The notes under the pieces are model-generated. The model worked only from the letters and a program-made list of their open reading frames with translations. It made no database searches and was not told the DNA's origin. The position numbers were made by a program, and so were the translations under genes. 64,000 bases of DNA from Homarus americanus (Eukaryota; Arthropoda; Malacostraca; Decapoda; Nephropidae), in the NCBI RefSeq assembly GCF_018991925.1, contig NW_024756966.1, positions 372,001-436,000 on the forward strand, in the 5' to 3' direction. Positions 1 through 11,825 of this stretch are shown one piece after another. Numbering within the stretch: the stretch's first letter is position 1; each line of letters starts with the position of its first letter.

Positions 1-53
1 CTGCCACACACTCACCGAGGAAGAGTTACAGGTAATAACAGCTCTTGGTCCAG
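1..53 (+). CDS. possible 3' end of an exon clipped by the window edge
   Basis: Frame 2 is open from the first base and reads CHTLTEEELQVITALGP with no low complexity, then stops at an in-frame TAG near base 80. Two donor-like sites lie inside it: CAG|GTAATA after base 31 (phase 0) and CAG|GTAATG after base 53 (phase 1). With the second, the exon would end one base into a glycine codon. Seen: open frame, mixed composition, donor motifs. Inferred: that it is coding. I recognise no domain in so short a stretch, and a 50-base open frame is expected often by chance, so this stays tentative. Confidence 0.22.
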
Positions 54-308
54 GTAATGTGTACGTCTGTGATGCTGTATAGAAATGGTCTTTATGTATC
101 CAGGACTTTTATGTACTTTTATAGAGTAAGTAAATGCGTATGAATGTCCGTTTTTTTCTCTAGTATATAAAAGTGAATGTTTATGATAAATGCCAAGTGT
201 TTAAGAACCGTAAAATTATTCTTGGAAAATTTCGTATTAGATTATATTAGTATTTACCGCCGCTTGTGTGCTTTCACCGAACGTTTTTCATTTTCTCTTT
301 GTATTTTT

Positions 309-310
<2 letters not shown>

Positions 311-368
<58 letters not shown>
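311..368. repeat. (GT)n microsatellite
   Basis: Uninterrupted GT, 58 bp. Reading frames through it give Cys-Val runs that are not proteins. Confidence 0.97.
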
Positions 369-371
<3 letters not shown>

Positions 372-751
372 TTCTACCACATTCCGTACTTGTGGTGGTG
401 TCACTGTCGACGGCGGCCACACTCCACAGCCCAGAGATACTGTCGCTTTACGGTCTTACTGAACTGAACAACTCCCACTACTCCGGCCCCCACCTACTCC
501 TTCACTCGCCTTTGTTCACTACTGACCCGGCGGAGGGGAGTGGGGGGAGGGGTAGGGGAAGGGTGAGGGGGAGTGTTACAGATAGCCTTTGCCTCTCGAC
601 TTATTAGGTGGTTTTTGACGCGTGTGAGTCTCGTTGTAATGTTGGTGTTTCGTTGGGAACCGATTAGTAGTCGTGTGGTGCCGTTATGGGTAATGTGACC
701 TTACTGTATGTTGTGCACGGTTAGGCAGACACCACAACGTCTACCACCTCC

Positions 752-754
<3 letters not shown>
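369..754. other. non-coding stretch with a G-rich patch
   Basis: No gene is seen. Bases 531-573 are a run of short G tracts (GGGGAGTGGGGGGAGGGG and neighbours) that could form a G-quadruplex on the plus strand. The rest is mixed-composition DNA. Confidence 0.5.

Positions 755-789
<35 letters not shown>
755..789. repeat. (GT)n microsatellite
   Basis: Uninterrupted TG, 35 bp. Confidence 0.95.
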
Positions 790-790
<1 letters not shown>

Positions 791-2024
791 GCTGTATGAG
801 TCAAGCCCAAGGTCTGTCTTTTCTGACCTAACTGATATATAGTCTTGCTGTCATTTACCGCAAGAGGGATAATTTCTTCCCTCCAAGTGGCTGGTTTTGT
901 CAACACGACCGCCATGACTTCCGGCAACCCAAACAGAATTTCCTCAGTAATTTTTCTCCGAGGTGGTGATCTGACTGGCGCTTGGGTCCGCTTTTTCGTG
1001 CCTCGAGTACCCTGTGATAATGCTTTTAAAATGTATATAGTGATTTGAGAGTTTACTGGTGATTGTAAGTTCAGCTGCAATTTAACTCAGGTCTTTAACT
1101 CGGCCGAGGTATTTACTCCCCATTCTTCTTATAAAATGACGGTATTTGGTGGTCACTAAATTTTATTTTCATTTATCACCTCGCGGGGTTGTGCTCAGGT
1201 GAATAGAAATTAGGTACATAATTTAGATAGTGTTACCTGTGTGTATCAGCTTCTACTTCTTCATCCTTTTATTGCTTGTAGTTCAGCAGGTAGAGAACGT
1301 CAACTTGTACCTCTTGTAGATATTTCATGAGGCGAGACACACAAGTTAGGCCGAGTTTGGTTGAGGCAGTTGTTAGTCGCTTGTTGAGTGAGTGACAGTA
1401 TGCCTCATTGTTGAATTCAGTTAGGTTTGTGTTATGTTATTACTGAGTATTTACATGAATCTGTGGAGTTTAATACCTGAAAAAAAAATATTGTTCCAAA
1501 AGTTGGCAGTTCAGTTCTAATAGAATTACGATCCCAATTTGACTGAACATACTTTTAAGTTTCTTTCTCGGAAATTTGTGATGTTAGTCATGGTACGTCA
1601 AGCAGTGTAGTCATGGCGGGACAGTCATCATCGTCAGTGATATCAGTAGTTATTTTATTATTACGCCCCGCAGACCTAAGTGGAGGGCATTATGCTTTTG
1701 GCTTGTCTCTCAGTCATCCCGTCACGGTGATTTCCCCACAATAACTGCAGTTCCATTACATATATCTTCACCCAACTTCACAAGTGGCTCTTACCCCTGA
1801 GTCACATTATGCCTATTGATTTGGGGATCACAAGGCCATAGGTCAGACGCAGTATGAGTCAAACATAATACTGTACTTAATTTGTTACTGTAAGTAGTTT
1901 TATAAGATTTAAAGTACGTCAGGTTTGTTGTGTATTCCGCCTCACTTGCTGCCACCAGGGTGTGTCACAGACCTAAGTGCATCTGGTCTCTGGGTGTTGG
2001 TTGATGAGAAACACTTACATTCGT

Positions 2025-2027
<3 letters not shown>
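790..2027. other. mixed non-coding DNA, no recognised feature
   Basis: No simple repeat and no long open frame with protein-like context. Bases 850-1030 are of higher complexity; the minus strand is open across them and holds the ETS/YY1-like string CCGGAAGTCATGGCGG (complement at about 911-926). An acceptor-like TTATCACAG precedes part of that frame on the minus strand. This is too weak to call an exon. Confidence 0.4.

Positions 2028-2072
<45 letters not shown>
2028..2072. repeat. (CT)n microsatellite
   Basis: Pure TC/CT run of about 44 bp. Confidence 0.96.
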
Positions 2073-2073
<1 letters not shown>

Positions 2074-2195
2074 TGGCTGAGATATTTTCGTTCTTCTAGC
2101 ATTGTCTGTTCTCCACTAAATACTACTGTACATCACTGGAAAAAAAAAACTTATCTCTAGACCTGGAAGATGAGTTTCAAGAAGTGGGTTAAGTT

Positions 2196-2263
2196 GGCGC
2201 GAACCAGTGAACCCTAGGGCAGTACAGTAAGAGGGCACTGTATCCACTCGCCCACCGCACCCC
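2196..2263 (-). mobile_element. tRNA-derived SINE head (copy 1)
   Basis: Read on the minus strand, this segment starts GGGGTGCGGTGGGCGAGTGG and carries a box A match TGGGCGAGTGG (complement of 2244-2254) and a box B match GGTTCGCGCC (complement of 2196-2205), spaced as in a class II (Ser/Leu-type) tRNA gene. It is not a working tRNA: no good acceptor stem or anticodon arm can be drawn. A second copy at 55907-55977 shares the first 20 or so bases and both boxes, which makes a dispersed tRNA-derived retroposon more likely than a relic gene. The body beyond box B runs toward 2100 and ends near a T-rich stretch in minus-strand sense; the true end is not clear. Confidence 0.6.
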
Positions 2264-3554
2264 AGGCAGTATTTTATAAAGCGAAGCAAATGTAAATTAT
2301 CACATTACGTGTTACTTTGTTACGGTAAATCTTCCTTCAGTAGCTAAAAAATGTTGAAAATTAGTTCACAGTAATGTGTTCCTTTATGTACGTGTATATA
2401 TGTGTGTGCGTGTGCGAATGTGTGCATGCAGGCGTGTGTGGTTATGTGTGTGTCCTCTACTTAATGTACCTGTAATAATACAACTAATGTGAACGACATG
2501 CTAGTTCTGTGAATAAATAATCAAAATGAGTAGTGAACAAAAAGCCGTCAAGGTACGAGGGAAAGACTCGGCTAAACAGGACATTAGATTAAGTTATTAA
2601 ATAATTGTATTTCACGACATAAGCAACACGTTTTTCGATGCCAAGACTCGAGTTCAAAGTAAATATTTTATTTTATTGGTCAACAAGTGTACACACAGCT
2701 TCCTGAATAATTTATTAATAGTGATTTACCTCTGAGCCGATCCCATTAAGCTATTCCTGATGTAAATGATATTCATTAGCTCACTAAATTATCGCGATAC
2801 AAACTTTAAAAAACTTCATATAATATTGGTCGCTTTAGAATGTACATTTACAAACTTTCATGTACTGTATATTTAGTATAGATGTGCTGTGTCATAGTGA
2901 TGATATATCACTCATTCTCACCTTAATTGGCTCACCACAAACTCCCATCAAAAGACCCTGAACAGTGGACCAGAGGGGACACACCCCCAGCTCCTACCAC
3001 AAAAGATCGTGCTGCAGGGGAAAAAAGGCTGGCAGGCGTTCGTTTGGCGTAACTTCCCTTAAGGTGTCATTGCAGGGTGGAGGAGGAGTAGAGGGGGGAG
3101 GTAGGGGTGGGGGCAACACCAGACGCCCTTGATTGCTTATGCTGGCGCTGTTTTTCGTGGTGCGAGACCCAGATACATTCCAGTCTTATCCTCATCTCTT
3201 TTAATGACATTCGAAGCACCTGTTAGCATAGAGCATGGCGGGTAATGAAGGTCTGAGCGATAAATTACTGCTTGTATACCATGTGGCCGCGCTAATGACC
3301 CGCCAATGATATACCGATGGCTCTAAATGCTGGGCGAGAGGTTATTTATGCCGCTTCTTTGTCCCGGGGAGGGCTACGGTCAGACGCTATTTCCGACCTG
3401 TTATCTACACGTTCGGACTGATATCAAACGTGAAAAAAAGGGGCGCGTATATTGTGGGGCCGCAGATGTGTTGGTCGGGAGAAATTTGCGGGTGTGTGAC
3501 TGAGGAAAAAGGAATGAAGGGAGATAAGCATAAAACATTGTCGTGGAGTCGTTA

Positions 3555-3560
<6 letters not shown>
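2264..3560. other. non-coding DNA with a possible conserved element at 3120-3430
   Basis: Bases 2385-2455 are an impure GT-rich run. Bases 2600-2900 are AT-rich with no feature. Bases 3120-3430 are free of simple repeats and carry homeodomain-type cores (TAATGA, TAATGAC) and a Hox/Cdx-like TTATTTATGCC near 3342, the texture expected of a conserved regulatory element. Conservation cannot be judged from one sequence. Confidence 0.35.

Positions 3561-3614
<54 letters not shown>
3561..3614. repeat. (GA)n microsatellite
   Basis: Uninterrupted GA, about 53 bp. Confidence 0.97.
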
Positions 3615-3616
<2 letters not shown>

Positions 3617-3705
3617 TGTTACGTAATACTCGGGAATTCAAGGATGTGACAATATGAAGAGAAAGACAGTTTTGATTTTTTTTAGTGACCTGATAAAGCA
3701 TTGAC

Positions 3706-3895
3706 CTCCTTAACATCACCACCAATAATACTTACTACCTTAACTTTTGCCGCTGACGCTACTAATACCACCATCGCCTTCAATAACAGTACCATCACCA
3801 CTACCACCACCACCACAACCACTACCACCACGACCATTACCATCACCACCATCGCCGCCAGCACCACCACCGCCACCACCGCCGCGTCTCACCTC
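3706..3895. repeat. ACC/ATC trinucleotide low-complexity array
   Basis: Mixed CCA/ACC/ATC triplets. All six frames look open here because the repeat lacks stop codons in most frames; this is not a gene. Confidence 0.9.
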
Positions 3896-4063
3896 TAGAA
3901 AATCCACCACAGTAAAGTTCTCAGGTGACACTGAACAAATAGAGCAAACTGCAGTTCACAATTTCCAAGCAAGCGGCGGGGACTTGCCTCAGGTGTTGCA
4001 GACAGCGTGATGGCTCGGACGATACGACTGGGCTTCGTTGATATAGTGCTCACCGCCACACAA

Positions 4064-4076
4064 CCCCCCCCCCCCC
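4064..4076. repeat. poly-C run
   Basis: Thirteen C in a row, prone to sequencing and replication length error. Confidence 0.9.
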
Positions 4077-4429
4077 ACATTAAGAACTTGAAGATTGAGT
4101 GTATCATCTACCGACACCAGACGTATAAAGTTGAAGGTTTACCGGAGGATTTGGATGTGTGTGTGATAACGCTGTTTGCCTCGGGACGCCGCCGCCGCCA
4201 TACGCCGTCTCTATGTATATATCCTGTTATGTGTTGTGTGTGTGTGTTTATGTCCACCGCCGCCAGGGTCTTGTTGCACCGAGTCTTCCCTACAATCCTA
4301 CATCATTAGCATAACACTCTGTCGTCTGGGGATTTTTTTTTTATACAGTATTTTTTTTTTTATTACCGGAGCTAATTTTCTTACCAATAGATTCTCTGTA
4401 GATTTTGAAATGAATAATTGGGGAGGTGC

Positions 4430-4990
4430 CGCGAGACCCACTCATCTGTGCGTCTCCTAAAAGCCGTATTTCGCGGCCGCCTTGTCAATAGTCACACATT
4501 CCAGGGCCAGTCCACAATTACACCTCATTGTCAACGATCATGCCAGCTCCAGATTATACCAGAGGGAATTATATAAGCTGGACTTAAGCTGTCGATTATA
4601 GGTGTGTGGGATTAATCAAAGCTCAGCCTTATTTTCTCGGTCCCTAAGGTAGTTTTTTCCTTTTATAATTTAGACAGAATCCCCTCTATTATCGTGGCAT
4701 TACAGGTTAAATCAGCTGGCCAGGACATGTGGCGAGGTGTGAAGGATGATAATTTTCGCTCATTACTCGTGAATAATTGCATTTTTCCTCAATTGTAGGC
4801 CGTAATTGTGAATGACATTCACCTCACGTGACGCCGCTGCAGCTCCCATTATCTCGCTAACATGTTAACAATAATTTTTGCTCACCGTTAACATATTAAC
4901 AACATTTTTTGCGTGTCGCTAAACTTAGCATGTTAGCGTTAAGTTGAACTTGCTGCAGTAAACCGATATTTACTGGTAAGTCAGTGGAGG
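4430..4990. other. high-complexity block, possible regulatory element
   Basis: About 560 bp without simple repeats between repeat-rich flanks. It holds TAATTG/TAATTA-type homeodomain cores, one CACGTG E-box at about 4825, and a near-direct repeat of TAACATGTTAACAATAATTTT-like sequence (about 4858-4908) that includes GTTAAC half-palindromes. No open frame looks coding. Enhancer function is inference from texture only. Confidence 0.3.
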
Positions 4991-5126
4991 ATTCAGAGAA
5001 AGGAAGAGGGTTATTTTTAAACAATATTCATATATAACAATGACGTATCTCACCGGTGTTAGGCTGGGAGATTTACTCTTTCCGCTGAGTGGGTCTCTTA
5101 CAGTTACCTTCGATCCTGCTTCCAAG

Positions 5127-5128
<2 letters not shown>

Positions 5129-5182
<54 letters not shown>
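5129..5182. repeat. (GT)n microsatellite
   Basis: Uninterrupted GT, 54 bp. Confidence 0.97.
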
Positions 5183-5185
<3 letters not shown>

Positions 5186-6160
5186 ATACCATTATCCTCT
5201 CCAGGTGACCAAGACACCGTCATTAAGCGTTGCTTCACTTTGCTCACGTTCTTCTAGTTGCTGTAAACAATGTAAACAGCGTTATATATTGTTTACAGTG
5301 AGGTGCGCGAAGCAGGCAGGAGTCTGCATTACCCACAGCTGGTGACGCCAAGCTGTAATTTACTGCATTACGTGTCTTGATTTACTATATGAGCACGTCA
5401 CAAACTATAGCTGACTGATCGTGAGTAACGTCTTGACTGGCATTTAAGTCGTGAGTAACGTCCACAGTCTCTCTTTACTCATGAGTAACGCCTTAAGAGG
5501 CTTTTAAATAATAAATAAAATTACACAAAGGTAACTCCTCAAGTGAGTGTTTTCGACAGCAGCTTCTCACAGCAGCACAAACAAGCTAGACCCCTTCCTC
5601 GCCAGGTCATTGGATGTCGCTCGTTAAGATTTCATTTCGTTCTATGACTCGTAATGGCCACTTCTCGGTAGTTAACTCGATTGCCTTACGTCATTAGCTA
5701 GATAACTGCCCCCCACTTGGGTGAATGAGAAAAAAAGTGGTAGAACACAAACTAAGTCTTGGTCGTTCACACCGTGCTAATGAACGGCTGACAAGAGGTG
5801 AATGATGGAGCAGTGAGTGATGTGGGGTTATACCGTCCTGGGCATAACGTTTCATTTCACGCCGTTTCAACATTTCACAAAAAACAAAAATTTAACAGAT
5901 ACAGGTACAACACGCACAGATAAAGGTACAGGTATCAGGTGCATAGGTATAATTATCAGGTGTACAGGTAGATTCAGGTATCAGGATTTTGACAACCGTA
6001 CCGAGACAATAGGAGTCGCGGTGTTCATTTTGCCTGACACCTCCGTAAAGATACTTTTTGGAGCAAGTGTTACATCTCAACCCGTCACCCCGGCATGAAG
6101 AGTGAAGGCGGACCAGAGGACGTCGCTCTACCACTTGTACTCCCTCGCATTTTTGCACAG
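5183..6160. other. non-coding DNA with short degenerate repeats
   Basis: Bases 5418-5500 repeat TGAGTAACGTC-like units three times. Bases 5895-5990 repeat ACAGGTA/CAGGTATCAGG words. No gene is seen. Confidence 0.45.
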
Positions 6161-6287
6161 GATGCGACAGCTCGTTCATCAGGGACAATGGTGCACACAT
6201 CATCGCTAAACAGCTAGGTTCTGGCCCACTGGTCCTCTCTAGACTGCAATCTCTCGTCAGGAAGAAGTACAATAGAAACAGGAATTT
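6161..6287 (+). CDS. exon-like segment with both splice sites
   Basis: A 127-bp block is bounded by a good acceptor (CATTTTTGCACAG ending at 6160) and a full-consensus donor GTAAGT at 6288-6293. In the frame that uses the first two bases to finish a codon, it is open throughout and reads CDSSFIRDNGAHIIAKQL..., ending NRN plus two bases. Composition is mixed and protein-like. Entry phase 1 matches the possible left-edge exon (phase 1 after base 53), where the split codon would be glycine. I do not recognise the family. The minus strand is also open here for 144 codons, which weakens the case. Confidence 0.25.
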
Positions 6288-6293
6288 GTAAGT

Positions 6294-7379
6294 TTTAATG
6301 GGTTTAATGAGAGCTCGGTACATCATGCTACAGACAACAGCTGGTGAGTAGAGGAAGGAAGGGCAAGTACTAAGTCTTTTGGTCGACGAAGGGTGAGCAA
6401 GGGATTACGGTACGATGCGGACACACTGTTAGAAGTCTTTGAGGGAATCTTTAGACAAGTAAATAAACAAGAGTTGTGTTGTGACTGACGCAGCTTATGG
6501 GAGAAGTGAAAGTGGAGGAAGTGAATGACAGTGCAGTACCAGAGACAGGGTGTATCATTAACAGGTGATTTGTCGGTTACTCTTATGTAAGATTAAACAG
6601 TGACGCGAGGGGTAACAGTCGTCTCAAGTGGCTACAGAGAGAAGGTGATAACAGATGGAGAGAGGATTAGAGCACAAAATAACCGTGTGAGAGTAATGTA
6701 AGAGGATGTAGTGTATAGTTAAACATTTTCTTTTTGCCGGGTGTCCACGTTATCATACCTCGACGTGTGAAAATGTGAAAACTCTGAATTTTTCGTCATT
6801 TTAATGAACCTTCTACTTGCCCTTGCACATCGAGTACCTGATTAAACATTGCTTTAAGACACCTTCATGTGCAGAGGCAATACAATGCTATTTCCTCGTT
6901 CCTTTCCTATTTTTTCCTTCCATATCCTACGTGTCTGAAGGATACTAGGAGCTAATAGGAGGTCTTACAGCTATGGAAGGTTACTCGTTTTACCTATTGC
7001 CGGAGAAAATGTAAAAATAAACAAAAACAATATTAATAACAGCGACTACAGACAATACATTTGGAACACGTCCACGTACAGACACGGAAACATAAAAACG
7101 TTTAGGGGATGATAGGTGAGTATCTTCATCACTAACAGGTGTATAATTAAACCGAGAGAACGAGGGTAATTTCTGCATATTCACCTTGTAAATATTAGCG
7201 GGTCGTTTAGGTGCAGGCACGAGGGGATTGTGGAAAGGAAGTTTGGGAGTGTTTATCAGACCAGCTTAGGGATATACAGTACGTGTCGGGTTGGTGTTGG
7301 AGGCAGGTGTGACGAAACCTATTAGGGGAAACTTACTGAAGAAGACAGGTGTGAACGGTACTCGTAAGGGAAACCTGCC
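6294..7379. other. AT-rich non-coding DNA
   Basis: No repeat array, RNA gene or convincing open frame. An imperfect AGAGGA/GAGAGG purine bias lies at 6480-6720. Confidence 0.45.
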
Positions 7380-7436
7380 TTTACCTTACCTTACCTTACC
7401 TTACCTTACCTTACCTTACCTTACCTTACCTTACCT
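7380..7436. repeat. (CTTAC)n pentamer array
   Basis: Eleven tandem TTACC units, equivalent to TAAGG on the other strand. One base order differs from the telomeric TTAGG/CCTAA unit, so this is a separate pentamer family. Confidence 0.95.
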
Positions 7437-7439
7437 ATT

Positions 7440-7672
7440 ATTAAGGGGACTCCTATTCTTTTCTCTCTCCTCTCATTCCCCATATTCTTCTTTCTTTTTT
7501 CCCCTATCCTTCCTCTCCCCTCTCCTTCCTTCCTTCCTTCTCTCCCTTCTCCCCCATTCCTCTCTCTCACCCTCTTCTTCTTTCTCTCCCTCCTTCCTCC
7601 TTATCCTCTCCTTCCTATACCTCTTTCTTCTCACCTCCCCCTCTTCTTCCTGCCCTCTTCCCCTGTCTTCCC
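7440..7672. repeat. polypyrimidine tract
   Basis: About 230 bp almost entirely C and T on the plus strand, made of CTTCC/CTCTCC words. Mirror-like stretches could form triplex (H-DNA). The open frames here are Ser/Phe/Leu or Glu/Arg runs, not genes. Confidence 0.9.
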
Positions 7673-7769
7673 GAGTTTGTGGTTGGTGATTACAGGTCCC
7701 GACTGAGCCCAGGAAGCTGTAAATACTCCACAGGAACAAATGAACATAACGCCTCACTCCGCCAGGTCT

Positions 7770-7772
<3 letters not shown>

Positions 7773-7819
<47 letters not shown>
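7773..7819. repeat. (GT)n microsatellite
   Basis: Uninterrupted GT, 47 bp. Confidence 0.97.
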
Positions 7820-7821
<2 letters not shown>

Positions 7822-7842
7822 GAGCTGTCCTAGCAGTACTGA

Positions 7843-7888
7843 TATGTATGTATGTATGTATTTATGTATGTATGTATGTATATATATG
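7843..7888. repeat. (TATG)n microsatellite
   Basis: Tetramer ATGT/TATG with one interruption, passing into TATATA. Confidence 0.93.
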
Positions 7889-7980
7889 TTTAAGATGAAG
7901 GTGGAAGTCTCTCTGTGAAGTCTATGCCCATGCAGACTGAGACCAGATTGATCGTCCGTGGAGTCCCAAACCAAGACTCA

Positions 7981-7985
<5 letters not shown>

Positions 7986-8012
<27 letters not shown>
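7986..8012. repeat. (GA)n microsatellite
   Basis: Uninterrupted GA, 27 bp. Confidence 0.95.
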
Positions 8013-8513
8013 CCCCCGACTCGTTATTATCATGTTCATCAGCTCTGGACTGAATGAACTCAGGCGGCAGGTGTTGTGCGTGTATACTCCCATGAATTTC
8101 CACATTACCAGGTATACATGCACACATTCTTACCTGCTTATAGTTCATTGACACCTGAGCGTGACGTACAGCAGCAGCAATTACAGTACAGCGGCTGTTT
8201 GTTACTTTGTCGCTACTAAAACCGTCGTGTCCACCTGTGTCTGGTTATAAGTGGGTGACAATACACATCAGGTATTGCTTGAATTAGGTTTTTTTTTTAA
8301 GAAAATAATTTGTCGTTTGTGTTTGTCGTTTTTATTTGTCGCTTTTAGTTGTCGTTTGTACTGGAACACCCAAGCGAGGTGTGTTGTGGGGGGTAGGCAT
8401 GAGCTAGCCAGACCGCTTTAAACAAGGTTGTGAAGATTATATACTTGACAACGCTGGTTCACTAGACTCGGCCGGAGGAGATATGGGGAGGACTGTAGTG
8501 AAGATTATTATTG

Positions 8514-8514
<1 letters not shown>

Positions 8515-8561
<47 letters not shown>
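8515..8561. repeat. (CA)n microsatellite
   Basis: Uninterrupted CA, 47 bp. Confidence 0.97.
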
Positions 8562-8855
8562 GAATATGGTTGCAGAAGGGGGAGCAGGAGGAGGATACAG
8601 GTACAGGGGTCGAGTTAGGCAGCTCTATCATCGTCCGCTGGCCAGGTGATCACCGACACTCACCTGGACACCACTTACTTTTGTACTCTTATAAACTTCC
8701 ACCACTTTACTGTCTACTTTGTTGTTTACTTTACCCTTCTGTCTCCTGTTTATTTGGTTTTTCTGTCTCCTTTATGTTTTATTTATCTGTCTTCTGTTTA
8801 TTTTCTCGCCTTATTGTTTTTCTCGTTTTGTTTTTCTTTCCTGTTTGATGATCAT

Positions 8856-8943
8856 ACCTGGTGGGAGTACCTGGTCGTGTTACCTGGACGTAGTACCTGG
8901 TGGGAGTACCTGGTCGTGTTACCTGGACGTAGTACCTGGTGGG
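8856..8943. repeat. 13-bp / 39-bp ACCTGG minisatellite
   Basis: A 39-bp unit is present twice, followed by the start of a third. Each unit is itself three 13-bp subunits beginning ACCTGG (ACCTGGTGGGAGT, ACCTGGTCGTGTT, ACCTGGACGTAGT). This is a small higher-order repeat. Confidence 0.9.
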
Positions 8944-10995
8944 GAATGACTAAGCGTCCCTCTATGCCTCGAACACCGTGGAGAGTGGCGGACTTTCCCT
9001 CACTCTACCTACTAATTGTTTGGGTTGTGTGTGTGTGTGTGTTCCGAGTGTTTTAATTAGTACCTCTAAATACTTTAAGGAATTTTTGTAGCGAAAGACC
9101 TTTGGGTTAGCTGGCGTCTTTGTGTCACAGGTTTCTTTAATTAATCTCCATAAATTTTGTAACAAGCATTCGTGTTGTGGTCGACGGGGAACTTAACTCC
9201 TTTTTTTTTATTTATTTATTTTGCCAAGCCGTTTTTGGAGGGTCGCGTGGCCTGAGAGTTCAGTTAAGTGTATTATTTGAAAGGAAATTTGTGTTTATTT
9301 TAGAATCTTCGTTTACTCGTGTGTTTAAATACGTTTTATATACAGTTTATTGGAGTTGTATTGTAAGGTATAACTTAGATCCCTCTTAATTATCCCAGAA
9401 AATAGGTTGACTTAATTTATAAGTCAAGGATTGTAATTCTATATATCTTGAAGGACTTGACCCCAACCTGTCATTAACACATAGTAAAAACTGTAAAAAA
9501 AAATAGATATTGATTTCTTTATCGATACACAAATATTAACAGTTTATTTACAAATATTAACAGTTTATTTCCACCATTAAAAAGTTTATTTGGGCCAAGC
9601 CGGAAGTGTCATCAGGTAAGCTCCAGACGGTGCTAAGATATATCACCTGCTGGAGTTGATGGATAACAGGTGTGTGTTTGGGAAGGTATTGATGTGATAA
9701 TGATGCAGGAGACTATTCAAGTGGCAGCGTCGGCCATAACCACGGAAAAACTACAGCGGAAAATCAGTAAAGACGTGTTGTTGTGGGCACGTGGGAAGCC
9801 TGCAGTCACTGGCGCCGCGTTGATGGATTTATGAAAGGAATTTTTTTGTGTGTGTTTAATGCGTTTGTTGAGTTGAAGACACTAGATAAAGGGATATTTG
9901 TTCTTTTCGTCTGGGTTACTTTTAAAATAATAAACCACAAAGTTTTTTCTCTTCTGTTAATGGTTGTTGAAGAAGCTAAGATTTTATTTTTTTTTCTCGA
10001 TTTTAAACAAAGTAAATCACAAATAAGTTTTTGCCTCCCCTTTTAATACAATCAATCAAAACTTTTTACACTAATTTACTTTTGTTTGATTTTTGAACAT
10101 AATAAATCACAAGTTTGCTTTATATGCTATTGCTAAAGGCTTTTTAACACAGTATAAATCACAAGTAAGTTTTTTTTTTAATATAAATCCATACTTATGT
10201 TTAGTGAACTTTAAGCACAGTCAATGTTATTATATTATACATCACGCCTGAAGTGTCACTGATGGCCGGATATATTTATGAGCGTTTTAAGAACAGTTCG
10301 TCACGCCTCACGCAGCCGGATACATGACACTCACAATGACACTCTTCTTCCTCTTCTAAATTTCATGAGAGAAAAGTCATTTAGGTAAAACACGATCTCG
10401 TATGTCAGTGTTTATTGATATTTGTTTCAGAAGTATAGTAAAGTAATGGTGTTTGTAAGTCATATAGATAATGGATTTTATTCTATTGGAAATCCGGGGG
10501 AATATTGTGTTTGTCGGTGTGAAAGAAACATTGAACTTTATTGAATCGCAAATTAAGTCAGAAGAAACAGCGATCGATGATACATTACTCCACATGATTT
10601 ACTTATGAACCTTTGCCATAAATAACGAAATTGTAATGAAATGTTACCGAGGTAAATAGTGTAATTATTTGATAAATTATAAAGTTTTGGTTAAAAATCA
10701 AATATTAATCATGATTTAGTGTGAGTAAAAAGGAAGATTCCCCCAAAGATTTGACAAATATATGTGGGTGAGTCTCTCCCGCCAGCCACCAGTCCGAGCC
10801 CTTCCCCTTCAATAGGTGGGGTAACCTGACCGGGAACGTGGGGTCATAAACCAGGTCATTCACATCCCATTCCCTGATCCCTAAAGTCCTTCGCCACAAA
10901 ATTTATTTCTGGGCAGTTTTCTGGGTCCCAGGGAGACGTGATGGGATTTTTTTTTCTTTAAGGGAATGTCAACACGCTCAACAGGTCTGTTGACA

Positions 10996-10998
<3 letters not shown>
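8944..10998. other. AT-rich non-coding DNA
   Basis: No gene is seen. A 21-bp direct duplication (CAAATATTAACAGTTTATTT twice) lies at 9530-9570. Bases 9915-10190 contain four or five diverged units of the type AATAAATCACAAGT followed by a T-run, spaced roughly 60 bp, as in an old tandem repeat. Confidence 0.45.

Positions 10999-11047
<49 letters not shown>
10999..11047. repeat. (CT)n microsatellite
   Basis: Uninterrupted TC, 49 bp. Confidence 0.97.
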
Positions 11048-11048
<1 letters not shown>

Positions 11049-11254
11049 GGATATAGACACAATCTTGAAGAAAACATCAACATTGCTAACATATTGTTGT
11101 GTTGATAGTTTCGTTACAAGGCAGATCAGTAGAGGCACAATACAGGTCCAGACACACAGTTGCATAAACCATTTTGCTTAAACACATGGCGTTGACAAAT
11201 CGTCGTTTACATGTACAATTATACATGACATGTCCAGCACATATATGGCCTTAT

Positions 11255-11259
<5 letters not shown>

Positions 11260-11321
<62 letters not shown>
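11260..11321. repeat. (CA)n microsatellite
   Basis: Uninterrupted AC, about 61 bp. Confidence 0.97.
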
Positions 11322-11324
<3 letters not shown>

Positions 11325-11825
11325 AAATTCATGAGAATCAATATAGACACAACACGTATTAATGTACCGGCAAGCAACCTTCGGTGAGGTATGTGTCTGA
11401 TTAATGCAGTATATTTAAGGGTAATGGCCGAGTGATCTTGAGTGTAAAACTTCTGAACTCATGCCACGTTTTAGTTAGGTGGCATTTATCACAGTTTGTC
11501 ACCTGTGTCGTAAGTGTCATGTGGTGTCATAACGTGGCAGAACTTAATGTGGTTATTTTATTTTATTTATTTTTGTATTTACTGTCAAGGTATGACTTTG
11601 TGAACCACCTAAAGTAGATTTTGCTGTTTCTAGTTTTAGTTATTTTACTTTTTTCTTGTTAAATATATAACTGTCAACTAAAGTGGTTTTTTCGTGTGTG
11701 TGTATATTTTATTTTTATTTGTTTTTTATTTACTGATAGAGATCTTAATTTTACAGCCGAAAAGTATATTAGTATATTTTTTATGTATAATTTGTTTCTC
11801 GTTGAACTGTCACTAGTACAGTCGC

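Noticed and set aside
3430..3657. 75-codon frame with Arg-Glu run
   Set aside because: Artefact of (GA)n.
7473..7757. Glu/Arg-rich 94-codon frame resembling a charged coiled coil
   Set aside because: It is the complement of a polypyrimidine tract.
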